From contig NZ_JAHDTF010000006.1 in the NCBI RefSeq assembly GCF_018531465.1, positions 186,001 through 250,000 on the forward strand: a stretch of 64,000 nt of DNA, written 5' to 3'. The position numbers and the translations under genes were made by a program. The notes under the pieces were generated by a model. That model was not told where the DNA came from, ran no database searches, and was given only the letters and a program-made list of their open reading frames with translations. Shown here one piece after another: positions 48,006-56,983 of this stretch (position 1 is its first letter; each line of letters begins with the position of its first letter). The DNA is from Sphaerisporangium fuscum. Lineage in GTDB: Bacteria; Actinomycetota; Actinomycetes; Streptosporangiales; Streptosporangiaceae.

Positions 48006-49049
48006 ATGCGCTGGGACAACCTGCGCCTGGCCGACACCGGCCAGGCCGCCGTGGCGGCGCCGCTGTTCGCGCGCGGCGCGGTGGCGCGCACGTTCGACAC
48101 CCCGGAGTTCCGGGGCATGACGTTCTACGAGATCCACGCCCGGTCGGTCATCAACCGGGTGCCGGCCGGCAGTCACGTGCCGTTCCAGTGGACGATCAAT
48201 CCCTATCGCGGCTGCTCGCATTCGTGCACCTATTGCTTCGCCCGCAAGACCCACGAATACCTCGACCTCGATTCGGGGCACGACTTCGACTCCAAGGTCG
48301 TGGTCAAGGTGAACGCCCCCGAGCTGGTGCGCAAGGAGCTGGCGGCGCCGCGGTGGGGCGGCCATCCCATCGCCATGGGCACCAACGTCGACTGCTACCA
48401 GCGCGCCGAGGGGCGTTACCGGCTGATGCGCGGCATCCTGACCGCGCTGCGCGACGCCCGCAACCCTTTCTCGATCCTCACCAAGGGCTCGCTCATCCTG
48501 CGCGACCTCGACCTGCTGACGCAGGCCGCCGAGGTGACCGAGGTCGGCACGGCGCTGTCGATCGGCTTCGTCGACGACGAGGTGTGGCGGGCGGTCGAGC
48601 CCGGCACACCCCGGCCGGGCAAGCGCCTGGAGGTGTGCGCCGCGCTCACCTCCCACGGTCTGCCGTGCGGAGTGCTGATGGCGCCGATCCTGCCCTATCT
48701 CACCGATTCGCCGCAGGCGCTGGCGCGCACGGTGGCGGCGATCGCCGAGGCCGGCGCCACCCACATCGTGCCGATCGTGCTCCACCTGCGTCCCGGCGCC
48801 CGCGAGTGGTTCCTCGGCTGGCTGAGCCGCGAGCATCCGCGCCTGGTGCCCCGCTACCTGGAGATGTACGGCCGTGGGGCCTACGCGCCGAAGGCGTACC
48901 AGGCGCGCGTCCAGCAGCAGGTCGCCGACCTGGCCCGGCGCCACGGCGTGGGCCGCTCCTCCGCCGCGGCGGCCCGCCGCGTCCGTCCCCCGGCACTCCC
49001 TGCGACGCCCACGTCCGCGGCGGGCCCGGAGCAACTCACGCTGCTTTGA
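48006..49049 (+). CDS. Rv2578c-family radical SAM protein
   Basis: A 347-residue radical SAM enzyme. The iron-sulfur motif CSHSCTYC (CX3CX2C) follows TINPYRG, the signature of the SplB-related Rv2578c family. GTNVDCYQRAEG and LTKGSLILRDLDLL are also conserved. These proteins are suspected to act in nucleic acid damage reversal or modification, but the reaction is unknown. The SOS-like box at its promoter supports a DNA-damage link. The last 45 residues are Ala/Pro/Arg-rich and probably disordered. Confidence 0.9.
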   Translation: MRWDNLRLADTGQAAVAAPLFARGAVARTFDTPEFRGMTFYEIHARSVINRVPAGSHVPFQWTINPYRGCSHSCTYCFARKTHEYLDLDSGHDFDSKVVVKVNAPELVRKELAAPRWGGHPIAMGTNVDCYQRAEGRYRLMRGILTALRDARNPFSILTKGSLILRDLDLLTQAAEVTEVGTALSIGFVDDEVWRAVEPGTPRPGKRLEVCAALTSHGLPCGVLMAPILPYLTDSPQALARTVAAIAEAGATHIVPIVLHLRPGAREWFLGWLSREHPRLVPRYLEMYGRGAYAPKAYQARVQQQVADLARRHGVGRSSAAAARRVRPPALPATPTSAAGPEQLTLL

Positions 49050-49057
49050 AGGCGACA

Positions 49058-49112
49058 AAGGCCGATATGGGTGATTGAGGCCGATGATGGGTATTTAAAG
49101 CCGATGATGCGA
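49058..49112 (+). repeat. Three imperfect direct repeats of about 20 bp
   Basis: GCCGAT occurs at 49061, 49080 and 49100, each preceded by two or three purines and followed by ATGGG- or GATGG-type sequence, so the phase is 19-20 bp (two helical turns). The block is AT-rich and lies between the radical SAM stop and the small Lys-rich ORF. It may be a cooperative protein-binding site. Confidence 0.4.
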
Positions 49113-49163
49113 CCTATATGGCGCATTATCAGCAATGGTAGACCCATGAGATCGGGGGAAATC

Positions 49164-49301
49164 ATGGCGGGGAACGGAAAGAAGTCCAGCAAGGCCACGG
49201 GGAAGGCCAAGAAGGCGGCCATCAAGGCCACGCGCGAGATAAAACAGAATAAACACGACGACCAGGACAAGCAGCGCACAACGCAGGAGCAGGCCGAGTA
49301 A
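49164..49301 (+). CDS. Small lysine-rich hydrophilic protein
   Basis: A 45-residue ORF from ATG 49164, with GGGGGAA 6 nt upstream. An in-frame ATG at 49146 is a weaker option. The sequence is very basic at first (GKKSSKATGKAKKAAIKATRE) and then Gln/Asp/Glu-rich. It is predicted helical or disordered with no Cys or membrane segment. It could bind nucleic acid, by composition only. No family recognised. Confidence 0.5.
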   Translation: MAGNGKKSSKATGKAKKAAIKATREIKQNKHDDQDKQRTTQEQAE

Positions 49302-49694
49302 CGGCTCACCTGACCACGGTTGCCGTGAACCGTACCGCACCACCGCCCGCCCGAGCCGCACCCGATTCGCGGCCCGGCTGAGCCCGCCCCCACCGCGGTC
49401 CGGCCGAACCGTACGGCGGGGCACGCGCAGCCCACCGGGCCGCGTGCCCCGCCGAAGCGACGCCGGACCGCCTCCCCGGCCGCGTGTCCCGCCGACCCAT
49501 GCCGCCCGCCCCGGTCACCCCGGCGCGCTCTGATCATCTTTCCGCCCCGGGACGCAGCGGCCCGCCGGTCACCTCGCTTAAGGTAGGCGACGGACAAGCC
49601 CCGACCATTGCCACCAGAGCTCCCATACCTGTACGACCAGCAGTCCCCCTCGCCGCGTCGAGGGGAACCCCCGTCCCCCCGAACGCGAGGACCG
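49302..49694. other. 393-bp intergenic region before the tricorn protease
   Basis: G/C-rich sequence with no convincing gene. The last 100 bp carry AT-richer sequence around 49,575-49,585 (CTTAAGGTAGGCG), which is plausible promoter territory for the protease gene. Confidence 0.45.
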
Positions 49695-52600
49695 ATGTCC
49701 GCATACCTCCGCTTTCCCGCGATCTTCAGCGACACCATCGTCTTCACCGCAGAGGACGACCTCTGGATGGTGCCGGCCGAAGGAGGCCGGGCCTTCCGCC
49801 TGACCGCCGGGGTCGCGGAGGCCGCCTACCCCCGCTTCTCCCCCGACGGCACCACCCTCGCGTTCGTCGGCCGGGAGGAGGGCCCCGACGAGGTGTACGT
49901 CATGCCGGCCGACGGCGGCCCCGCCGAGCGGATGACCTACCACGGGGCGTCCTGCACGGTCACCGCCTGGGACCCCGCCGGCGGGATCGTCTACGCCAGC
50001 GACGAGGGCCAGCCGTTCGGCCGCTACAAGTGGCTCCACCGCCTCGAGCCCGGCGGTGTCTCCCAGCGCCTGCCGTACGGGCCGGCCAACACCATCTCCT
50101 ACGGCCCCGGCGGCGCGAAGGTGCTCGGCCGCAACACCGCCGACCCCGCCCGCTGGAAGCGCTACCGCGGCGGCACCGTGGGCGACCTGTGGGTCGACCG
50201 GGAGGGCGACGGCGAGTTCACCCGCCTGATCTCCCTGGCCGGCAACCTCGCCTCGCCCTGCTGGGTGGGATCGCGCGTCTACTTCCTGTCCGACCACGAG
50301 GGCGTCGGCAACGTCTACTCCTGCACCCCCACCGGCGAGGACCTGCGGCGGCACACCGACCACACCGACTACTACGCCCGCAACCTGTCCTCCGACGGCG
50401 AGCGCCTGGTGTACCACGCGGCGGCCGAGCTCTACCTGCTCGACCCCGCCGCCGGCGAGCCGCGCCGCCTCGACGTGCGGCTCGGCACCTCCCCCACCCA
50501 GCGCAACCGGCGCTTCGTCTCCGCCGCCCGCTACCTCGACACCGCCACGCTCAACCCCGACGGCAGCGGCCTGGCGATCACCACCCGCGGCAAGGCGTAC
50601 TCCATGGGCGGCTGGGAGGGCCCGGTCCGCCAGCACGGCGAGCCGGACGGCGTCCGCTACCGCTTCCTGACCTGGCTGAACGACGGCAAGCGGCTGGTGG
50701 CCGCGGCCAGCGACGACGGTGACCGCGAGGTACTGGTGATCCTCACGGCCGACGGCTCCGCCGCCCCGGCACGCCTGTCCGGTCTGGACATCGGCCGCGC
50801 GATCTCACTGTCGGTGTCCCCCTCGGCCGACAAGGTGGCGGTGTGCAACCACCGCAACGAGCTGATCCTCGTCGACCTGCCCTCGGAGGAGACCGGCGAG
50901 GCCACCCTCACCGTCGCCGACAGCAGCAGGTTCGGCCGCATCGACGACGTCGCCTGGTCCAAGGACGGCGACTGGATCGCCTACGCCTTCCCCGGCACCG
51001 CGCAGATCACCGCGATCAAGGTCTATGAGATCGCCGGCGGGCGCGCCCACCAGGTGACCCGCCCGGTGCTGCGCGACTTCGCGCCCGCCTTCGACCCCGA
51101 GGGCAGGTACCTCTACTTCGTCGGGCAGCGCGTGTTCAATCCCGTCTACGACTCCCTGCAGTTCGACCTCGGGTTCCCGCTCGGCACCCGGCCGTACGCG
51201 GTCGCCCTGCGCGCCGACGTCGGCTCGCCGTTCGTGCCCGAGCCCAAGCCGCTGTCCGGCGACGACCACTCCGCCAAGGGCCCCTCGAGCTCCTCCGAGG
51301 CCGAGGTCGAGGTCGAGGTCGAGGACGGCGAGCCCGGCGAGGCCGGCGAGGCCGGGGCGGACACCCCCGCCGAAGGCGCGGCGGAGGCCGCCAAGGCCCA
51401 GGAGGAGAAGAAGAAGACGGGGCTGACGATCGACTTCGAGGGCATCGAGCGGCGCGTCGTCGCCTTCCCCGTCGCCGAGGGCCGCTACCACCGCCTCGCC
51501 GGCCTGAAGGACAAGGTGCTGTTCACCGCCTTCCCCGTCGAGGGAAGCCGCGGCGACGAGTTCGCCGAGCCCGACCTGGGCACGCTGAAGGCCTACGACC
51601 TCACCAAGCAGAAGCTCGAGACGCTGGCCTCCGACGTCGCCGACTTCTGGCTGGGGCGCGACGGCGCCACCCTGCTCTACCGCTCCCGCCACAGGCTGCG
51701 CGTCATCAAGGCCGGCGACTCGGCGCCCGACGACGACGGCACCAACCGGAGCGCCGGGTGGATCGACCTCGACCGGATCAAGGTCTCGGTGCGGCCGGAC
51801 GCCGAGTGGCGCCAGATGTTCCGCGAGGCCTGGCGGCTCCAGCGCGAGAACTTCTGGGTGCAGGACATGGCCGGCATCGACTGGGACGGGGTGTACGAGC
51901 GCTACCTCCCCCTGGTCGGCAAGGTGGGCACCCGCGGCGAGTTCTCCGACCTGCTGTGGGAGCTCCAGGGCGAGCTCGGCACCTCCCACGCCTATGAGAG
52001 CGGCGGCGAGTACCGCAGCAGCCCGCACTACTGGCAGGGCAAGCTCGGCGTCGACTGGTCCTACGCCGACGGCGTCCACACGATCGCACGGGTGATCGGC
52101 GGCGACCCGTGGGACCCCGAGGCCACCTCTCCCCTCAACCGCCCCGGGCTCGACGTCCGGCCCGGCGACGCGGTGGTCGCGGTGAACGGCCAGCCGGCCG
52201 CCACGACCACGGGCCCCGAGAGGCTGCTGGTCAACCAGGCGGGCCAGGAGGTCGAGCTGACGATCAGGCGCGGCGACGGGCCGACCAGGACGATCACCGT
52301 CAAGGCGATCTCCGACGAGCAGCCCGCCCGGTACCGCGACTGGGTGGAGGCCAACCGCGCCCGCACCCACGAGCGCACCGGCGGCCGGGTCGGCTACCTG
52401 CACATCCCCGACATGGGCCCCGACGGCTACGCCGAGTTCCACCGCGGCTTCCTGGCCGAGTACGATCGCGAGGGCCTGGTCGTCGACGTCCGCTTCAACG
52501 GCGGCGGCCACGTCTCGGGGCTGCTGCTGCAGAAGCTCTCCCGGCGGCGGCTGGGGTACGACTACCCGCGCTGGGGGGTGCCGGAGCCGTATCCGGCGGA

Positions 52601-53012
52601 GTCGCCGCGCGGCCCGATGGTGGCGATCACCAACGAGTGGGCGGGGTCCGACGGCGACATCTTCAGCCACACCTTCAAGCTCCTCGGCCTCGGGCCGCTG
52701 ATCGGCAAGCGGACGTGGGGCGGGGTGATCGGCATCTGGCCGCGCCACCGGCTGGCCGACGGCACGGTCACCACCCAGCCCGAGTTCTCCTTCGCCTTCG
52801 ACGACGTGGGGTGGCGGGTGGAGAACTACGGCACCGACCCGGACATCGAGGTCGACATCACCCCGCAGGACTACGCCCGCGGGGTCGACACCCAGCTGGA
52901 GCGGGCGATCGACCTGGCGCTGGAGCGGCTGGCGCAGCAGCCGTCGCACACCCCGGACCCGGCCGACCGGCCACGCCTCGGCCCGCTCCCGCCCCTGCCG
53001 CCGCGCGCCTGA
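49695..53012 (+). CDS. Tricorn-type serine protease (C-terminal processing family S41)
   Basis: A 1,105-residue tricorn protease, a cytosolic enzyme that degrades oligopeptides downstream of the proteasome. Order: six-bladed propeller (about 1-310) and a second propeller (about 320-680), a helical C1 domain, a PDZ domain (about 790-870, GLDVRPGDAVVAVNG) and the C2 catalytic domain. Catalytic candidates by alignment of motifs are His765 in GTSHAYE, Ser985 in AGSDGD and Glu1043 in WRVENYG. An unusual acidic then Lys-rich insertion (about 530-575, from GPSSSSEAEVEV to EEKKK) splits the second propeller. ATG 49695 has GAGG upstream. Confidence 0.93.
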   Translation: MSAYLRFPAIFSDTIVFTAEDDLWMVPAEGGRAFRLTAGVAEAAYPRFSPDGTTLAFVGREEGPDEVYVMPADGGPAERMTYHGASCTVTAWDPAGGIVYASDEGQPFGRYKWLHRLEPGGVSQRLPYGPANTISYGPGGAKVLGRNTADPARWKRYRGGTVGDLWVDREGDGEFTRLISLAGNLASPCWVGSRVYFLSDHEGVGNVYSCTPTGEDLRRHTDHTDYYARNLSSDGERLVYHAAAELYLLDPAAGEPRRLDVRLGTSPTQRNRRFVSAARYLDTATLNPDGSGLAITTRGKAYSMGGWEGPVRQHGEPDGVRYRFLTWLNDGKRLVAAASDDGDREVLVILTADGSAAPARLSGLDIGRAISLSVSPSADKVAVCNHRNELILVDLPSEETGEATLTVADSSRFGRIDDVAWSKDGDWIAYAFPGTAQITAIKVYEIAGGRAHQVTRPVLRDFAPAFDPEGRYLYFVGQRVFNPVYDSLQFDLGFPLGTRPYAVALRADVGSPFVPEPKPLSGDDHSAKGPSSSSEAEVEVEVEDGEPGEAGEAGADTPAEGAAEAAKAQEEKKKTGLTIDFEGIERRVVAFPVAEGRYHRLAGLKDKVLFTAFPVEGSRGDEFAEPDLGTLKAYDLTKQKLETLASDVADFWLGRDGATLLYRSRHRLRVIKAGDSAPDDDGTNRSAGWIDLDRIKVSVRPDAEWRQMFREAWRLQRENFWVQDMAGIDWDGVYERYLPLVGKVGTRGEFSDLLWELQGELGTSHAYESGGEYRSSPHYWQGKLGVDWSYADGVHTIARVIGGDPWDPEATSPLNRPGLDVRPGDAVVAVNGQPAATTTGPERLLVNQAGQEVELTIRRGDGPTRTITVKAISDEQPARYRDWVEANRARTHERTGGRVGYLHIPDMGPDGYAEFHRGFLAEYDREGLVVDVRFNGGGHVSGLLLQKLSRRRLGYDYPRWGVPEPYPAESPRGPMVAITNEWAGSDGDIFSHTFKLLGLGPLIGKRTWGGVIGIWPRHRLADGTVTTQPEFSFAFDDVGWRVENYGTDPDIEVDITPQDYARGVDTQLERAIDLALERLAQQPSHTPDPADRPRLGPLPPLPPRA

Positions 53013-53099
53013 CGGCTCGTTCGGGGGCACCATCGCGTCCACCTCTCCGGCGAGGACCGGCCCCGGCCGGGTCGAGTGCGGCCGGGGACATGAGCAGGA

Positions 53100-54062
53100 T
53101 CAGGCGCCCGAGCGGGCCGCGTAGGAGGCCAGGCGGGCGGCGAGGGCGGCGACCTCGTCCTTCAGGGCGTCGGGGGCCAGGACGGTGAACGGCCAGCCGA
53201 GACCGGCGAGCATCACCGCCATGCCCTCCAGCCGCTCGGCCCGCCCGGTCACCAGCACGCCGCCGTCGGTCTCGGTCAGCGTCACGACCGACGGCGGCAG
53301 CCTGCGCCCCGCCTCCTCCATGGTCGTCTCCAGCAGCACCCGCACCTCGTGCCGGTAGGGCACCGACGCCAGCGAGCCCATCACCTGGGCCACCGGGTCG
53401 AACTCCCCCGGGTCGGGGAACGTCTCATCGAGCGCCCGGGCGGCGGCGACGCGGTCCAGGCGGAAGGTGCGGACCTGCTCCCTCAGCCGGTCGAACCCGG
53501 TGACGTACCAGCGGCCCGAGTGGAAGACCAGGCCGTAGGGATCCAGGTCACGCTCGGTGTCCTCCCCTCGCCAGGAGCGGTAGCGCAGCCGTACCCTCCG
53601 GCGGCGGCGGGCGGCGGAGGCCAGGGTGAGCAGCGTGTCCGCCGCCGGGCTCGGCGTGCGCGCCGGCCGGCCGGTGTGCCCGACCGTGTCGCCGACGGCC
53701 GCCACGCGCTCCCGCAGCCCTGCGGGCAGCACCCGCTGGATCTTGGCCAGGGCGCTCGCGGTGGCGCTCTCCCCCACCGCGAGGCCGGTACGGCGGCCGG
53801 CGAGCAGCCCGAGCACGACGGCCGCCGCCTCGTCCTCGGTGAACATCAGCGGCGGGAGCTTGAACCCGGGCAGCAGCCGGTACCCGCCGTAGCGGCCCCG
53901 CTCGGCCTCCACGGGGACCCCCAGCTCGGCCAGGCGCAGGGCGTACCTGCGCACGGTGCGCTCGTCCACCCCCAGACGTCGCGCCAGCTCCGCGCCTGTC
54001 ACCCCGGGATGCGCCTGCAGGAGCTCCAGCAGGGCGAGCACCCGCGTCACCGGATGCGGCAT
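53100..54062 (-). CDS. WYL-domain transcriptional regulator (DeoR-like HTH)
   Basis: A 320-residue regulator from ATG 54062. The N-terminal winged helix reads VTRVLALLELLQAHPGVTGAEL with RRLGVDERTVRRY. The WYL-type middle domain contains LDPYGLVFHSGRWYVTGF and FRLDRV, and a C-terminal extension follows. It is divergent from an alpha/beta hydrolase 90 bp away, an arrangement seen often, and probably represses it. WYL domains can bind nucleotides or small ligands. Confidence 0.92.
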   Translation of the reverse strand: MPHPVTRVLALLELLQAHPGVTGAELARRLGVDERTVRRYALRLAELGVPVEAERGRYGGYRLLPGFKLPPLMFTEDEAAAVVLGLLAGRRTGLAVGESATASALAKIQRVLPAGLRERVAAVGDTVGHTGRPARTPSPAADTLLTLASAARRRRRVRLRYRSWRGEDTERDLDPYGLVFHSGRWYVTGFDRLREQVRTFRLDRVAAARALDETFPDPGEFDPVAQVMGSLASVPYRHEVRVLLETTMEEAGRRLPPSVVTLTETDGGVLVTGRAERLEGMAVMLAGLGWPFTVLAPDALKDEVAALAARLASYAARSGA

Positions 54063-54151
54063 GAGATTCCCCTTTTAATCCGGACCGGTTCTGCCCGGAT
54101 TCCACCCTACGGTCGTTCCCGACGGCACACCACCACACAAGGAGACGATCC

Positions 54152-54889
54152 ATGAGCACCTTCGTCCTCGTTCCGGGTTTCTGGCTGGGCGCCTGGGCCT
54201 GGGAGGGCGTCACCCGCCCGCTGCGCGCGGCCGGGCACGAGGTCCACCCGCTGACGCTGACCGGCCTCGCCGACCGCGTGCACCTGGCGACCCCGGAGAC
54301 CGACCTGGAGACCCACATCGACGACATCGTCAACACACTGCTCCACCAGGACCTGCACGAGGTGATCCTCGTCGCGCACAGCGGCGCCGGGGCGCCGGTC
54401 ACCGGCGCGGCCCACCGGGTCCCCGAACGGATCGCCAAGGTCGTCTACGTCGACAGCGGGCCGGTAGCGGACGGCCAGTCCCAGATGGACCTCTACCCGC
54501 CGCAGAACCAGGAGTTCGTCAAGGCCCACCTGGTGGACGGCTGGCGGTACGGGCCGATCACCTGGGAGGAGCAGGAGGGCTTCGGCGCGAGCACGGCCGG
54601 GCTGGACGAGGAGGTCAGGGCCGGCGTCGCCGCCCGCATGACCCCCCAGCCGTACGGCACGCTGACCCAGCCCCTGCGCCTTGCCGACGGCTCGGCCGCC
54701 GGCAAGCTGCCGAAGGCGCTGGTCAGCTGCTCCTACCCGCTCGCCCAGGTCCGGCAGCTGATCGAGCAGGGGCATCCCTACTTCGCGGTGCTTTCGGGCC
54801 CGGAGTGGGAGCTGCACGAGCTGCCGACCGGCCACTGGCCGATGTTCTCCCGCCCGGAGGACACCGCGCGGCTGCTCGCCTCGCTGTGA
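54152..54889 (+). CDS. Alpha/beta hydrolase (EstC/salicylate-esterase-like)
   Basis: A 245-residue hydrolase: FVLVPGFWLGAWAWEGV (oxyanion side), HPLTLTGLADR, nucleophile elbow AHSGAGAPV (Ser), VYVDSGP and TGHWPMFSRPED (His). It is similar in pattern to plant-type esterases and bacterial EstC. ATG 54152 follows AAGGAGA. It is divergent from the WYL regulator, its likely controller. The substrate is unknown. Confidence 0.87.
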   Translation: MSTFVLVPGFWLGAWAWEGVTRPLRAAGHEVHPLTLTGLADRVHLATPETDLETHIDDIVNTLLHQDLHEVILVAHSGAGAPVTGAAHRVPERIAKVVYVDSGPVADGQSQMDLYPPQNQEFVKAHLVDGWRYGPITWEEQEGFGASTAGLDEEVRAGVAARMTPQPYGTLTQPLRLADGSAAGKLPKALVSCSYPLAQVRQLIEQGHPYFAVLSGPEWELHELPTGHWPMFSRPEDTARLLASL

Positions 54890-54917
54890 CCGGCACGGCG
54901 GTGGCGGGCCGCCCCCG

Positions 54918-55949
54918 TCACGGCCACGCCGGCGTCTCGCGCGGATGGGGCTCGCGCCAGATCTCGGCGCCCGCCGCGTCGTAGCCCACCACCTCGAAGC
55001 CCTCCCGATAGATGTCGCCGGAGCGTTTGTGGAGGCCGGAGAACAGGCGGAAGCCGATCCTCCACGGGTCGGACCGGGTGACGGCGGCCGACGTCGAGCG
55101 GTCGGCGAAGACCAGCTCGACCTTGGCCGTCCTGGCGTCGGCGATGCCGAACCAGTGGCCGTCCCTCTCGGTCATCTCGACGGGCGACTTGCCGCCGTCC
55201 ATGCCGGACAGCAGGTCCTTCGGCCTGACCAGGTGCATGCCGGCCATGTCGCCGTCCAGCCGCCAGACCACCGTCTCGTCGGGGGTGTTGACGAGACCGG
55301 CGGTCATGCCGTGCGGCATCCGCTCCACCGCGCCGACGGGCCGCGCCTCGGCCTCGGGGTACGCCACCGGCTGCTCCTTCACACCGCCCAGCACCTGGCC
55401 CTGGGCGCCGGTGAACTCGAAGGAGGTGACCCTCGTCTCGGCGGGCACGCTCACGGTCCAGATGCCTCGCGGCGCCCCGGCGGGACGCTGGACCCGGCCG
55501 GGGATCCTGCCACCGTCGGCGGTGATCCCCGACACGCCCGTCACGTCGTCCCGGCAGGTTCCGTAGCGGAACGACGGATCGGCCGGCGAGGTGACCATCA
55601 CGTCCGACGGCAGGGAGGCCACATCCGAGCCGGCGCCTTCGCACGATCCGCTGCCCCCTCCGCCCCTGGTCCTGACGATGGCGCAGAAAAGGGCGCGCCC
55701 GTTCCCGTCCTTGGCGAACCACATCAGCATCGGCCGGCGCTGGGCGGTGTTCTCCACGACCAGCCGTTCGCCGAAGGGAGTGCGGTTCTCCATGACCCGG
55801 TGGTAGATGTCGCGTTCGGGCGGAGTGGTCGCGGTGGCCGTGGGAGTGGGGGTGGCTGTGGCGATGGCGGTGCTGACGTCCCCACCCCCGACCCCCCGCG
55901 CCACCAGGGCGACGGGGACGGCCATCGCGGCGACGGCCGCACCCGCCAC
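54918..55949 (-). CDS. Membrane-anchored extracytoplasmic protein, N-terminus probably truncated
   Basis: The frame from GTG 55949 gives 343 residues. It starts inside a transmembrane segment (AGAAVAAMAVPVALVARG), followed by a Thr/Pro-rich linker and a large beta-rich extracytoplasmic domain with CDS features such as Cys pairs (FCAIVRT, GSCEG, YGTCRDD). In the same frame, upstream codons read LLRRTRARAL, which looks like a normal cytosolic tail, but a TAA within repeat copy 3 closes the frame before any start codon. The gene has thus probably lost its 5-prime end at that repeat. No family recognised. Confidence 0.6.
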   Translation of the reverse strand: MAGAAVAAMAVPVALVARGVGGGDVSTAIATATPTPTATATTPPERDIYHRVMENRTPFGERLVVENTAQRRPMLMWFAKDGNGRALFCAIVRTRGGGGSGSCEGAGSDVASLPSDVMVTSPADPSFRYGTCRDDVTGVSGITADGGRIPGRVQRPAGAPRGIWTVSVPAETRVTSFEFTGAQGQVLGGVKEQPVAYPEAEARPVGAVERMPHGMTAGLVNTPDETVVWRLDGDMAGMHLVRPKDLLSGMDGGKSPVEMTERDGHWFGIADARTAKVELVFADRSTSAAVTRSDPWRIGFRLFSGLHKRSGDIYREGFEVVGYDAAGAEIWREPHPRETPAWP

Positions 55950-55983
55950 CAGCGCGCGGGCCCGCGTCCTGCGCAGCAGCCCG

Positions 55984-56001
55984 CGCCTTTACTTTGTAGA
56001 T
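55984..56001 (+). repeat. 18-bp repeat, copy 3
   Basis: CGCCTTTACTTTGTAGAT is identical to the last 18 bases of copy 2 and one base from copy 1, in the same orientation. It lies between the truncated membrane-protein gene (-) and the ABC operon (+). Confidence 0.7.
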
Positions 56002-56083
56002 CATAATTATGGGACATTTGTCCTGGCCAACCCCGTATCCGCGTTCCTACCGCGGGCCCGGCCGCCCTCCTAGCTTTACGGAC

Positions 56084-56983
56084 ATGAACGCGAACGCCGT
56101 CTCCCTCACACAGATCGTCAAAAGCTTCGGGACGGTGCGGGCCGTCGACGGCCTCACCCTCGAGATCCCCCAGGGCCAGACCGTCGCCCTCCTCGGCCCG
56201 AACGGCGCCGGCAAGTCGACCACGATCAGCGTGCTCCTCGGCCTCACCGCCCCCGACGCCGGCCGGGCCGAGGTCTTCGGCGGCGCCCCCGAGGCGGCCG
56301 TGCGGGCCGGCCGGATGGGCGCGATGCCGCAGGAGGGCGGCCTGATCCCACGGGTGACCGTCGGCGAGCTCATCGCGTTCGTCGCCGGCACCTACGGCAC
56401 GCCGCTGCCCGTCGAGCGGGTGCTGGCCACCGCGCGGCTCACCGGTCGCGCCGGGCGGCGGGCCGACAGGCTCTCCGGCGGGCAGGCCCAGCGCGTCCGG
56501 TTCGCCCTCGCCCTCGCCGGAGACCCCGACCTGATCATCCTCGACGAGCCCACCGCGGCCCTCGACGTCGAGGCCAGACGCGAGTTCTGGCAGAGCATGC
56601 GCCGCTTCGCCGCGCGCGGCAGGACGGTCCTGTTCTCCACCCACTACCTGGAGGAGGCCGACGAGCACGCCGACCGGATCGTGGTGATCGACCGGGGCCG
56701 CGTGATCGCCGACGGCACCAGCCGGGAGATCAAGAAGGCCGTCGCCCTGACCAGGGTGAGCCTGACGGTCACCGGTCCCACGTCCTGGCTCGCCGGCCTG
56801 CCGGGGGTCGCGCAGATCGAGATCCGCGGCGACCGTGCGCACCTGCGCAGCACCGACGCGGACGCGACGGTCGTGGCGCTGGCCGAGGCCGGAGCCGTAC
56901 ACGACCTGGAGGTCTCCCCCGCCGACCTGGAGGACGCCTTCCTCGCCCTCACCTCCCCCCTCACGGAAGGCAGCGCCGCCTGA
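56084..56983 (+). CDS. ABC-2 type transporter ATP-binding protein
   Basis: A 299-residue ABC ATPase: Walker A LLGPNGAGKSTT, signature RLSGGQAQRVRFALALA, Walker B LIILDEPTAALD, H-loop STHYLEEAD and a C-terminal extension. ATG 56084 is leaderless (TAGCTT 56071-56076). It overlaps the permease by 1 bp. The four-gene operon (ATPase, permease, kinase, regulator) is typical of actinobacterial drug or antimicrobial-peptide efflux under two-component control. Confidence 0.93.
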   Translation: MNANAVSLTQIVKSFGTVRAVDGLTLEIPQGQTVALLGPNGAGKSTTISVLLGLTAPDAGRAEVFGGAPEAAVRAGRMGAMPQEGGLIPRVTVGELIAFVAGTYGTPLPVERVLATARLTGRAGRRADRLSGGQAQRVRFALALAGDPDLIILDEPTAALDVEARREFWQSMRRFAARGRTVLFSTHYLEEADEHADRIVVIDRGRVIADGTSREIKKAVALTRVSLTVTGPTSWLAGLPGVAQIEIRGDRAHLRSTDADATVVALAEAGAVHDLEVSPADLEDAFLALTSPLTEGSAA

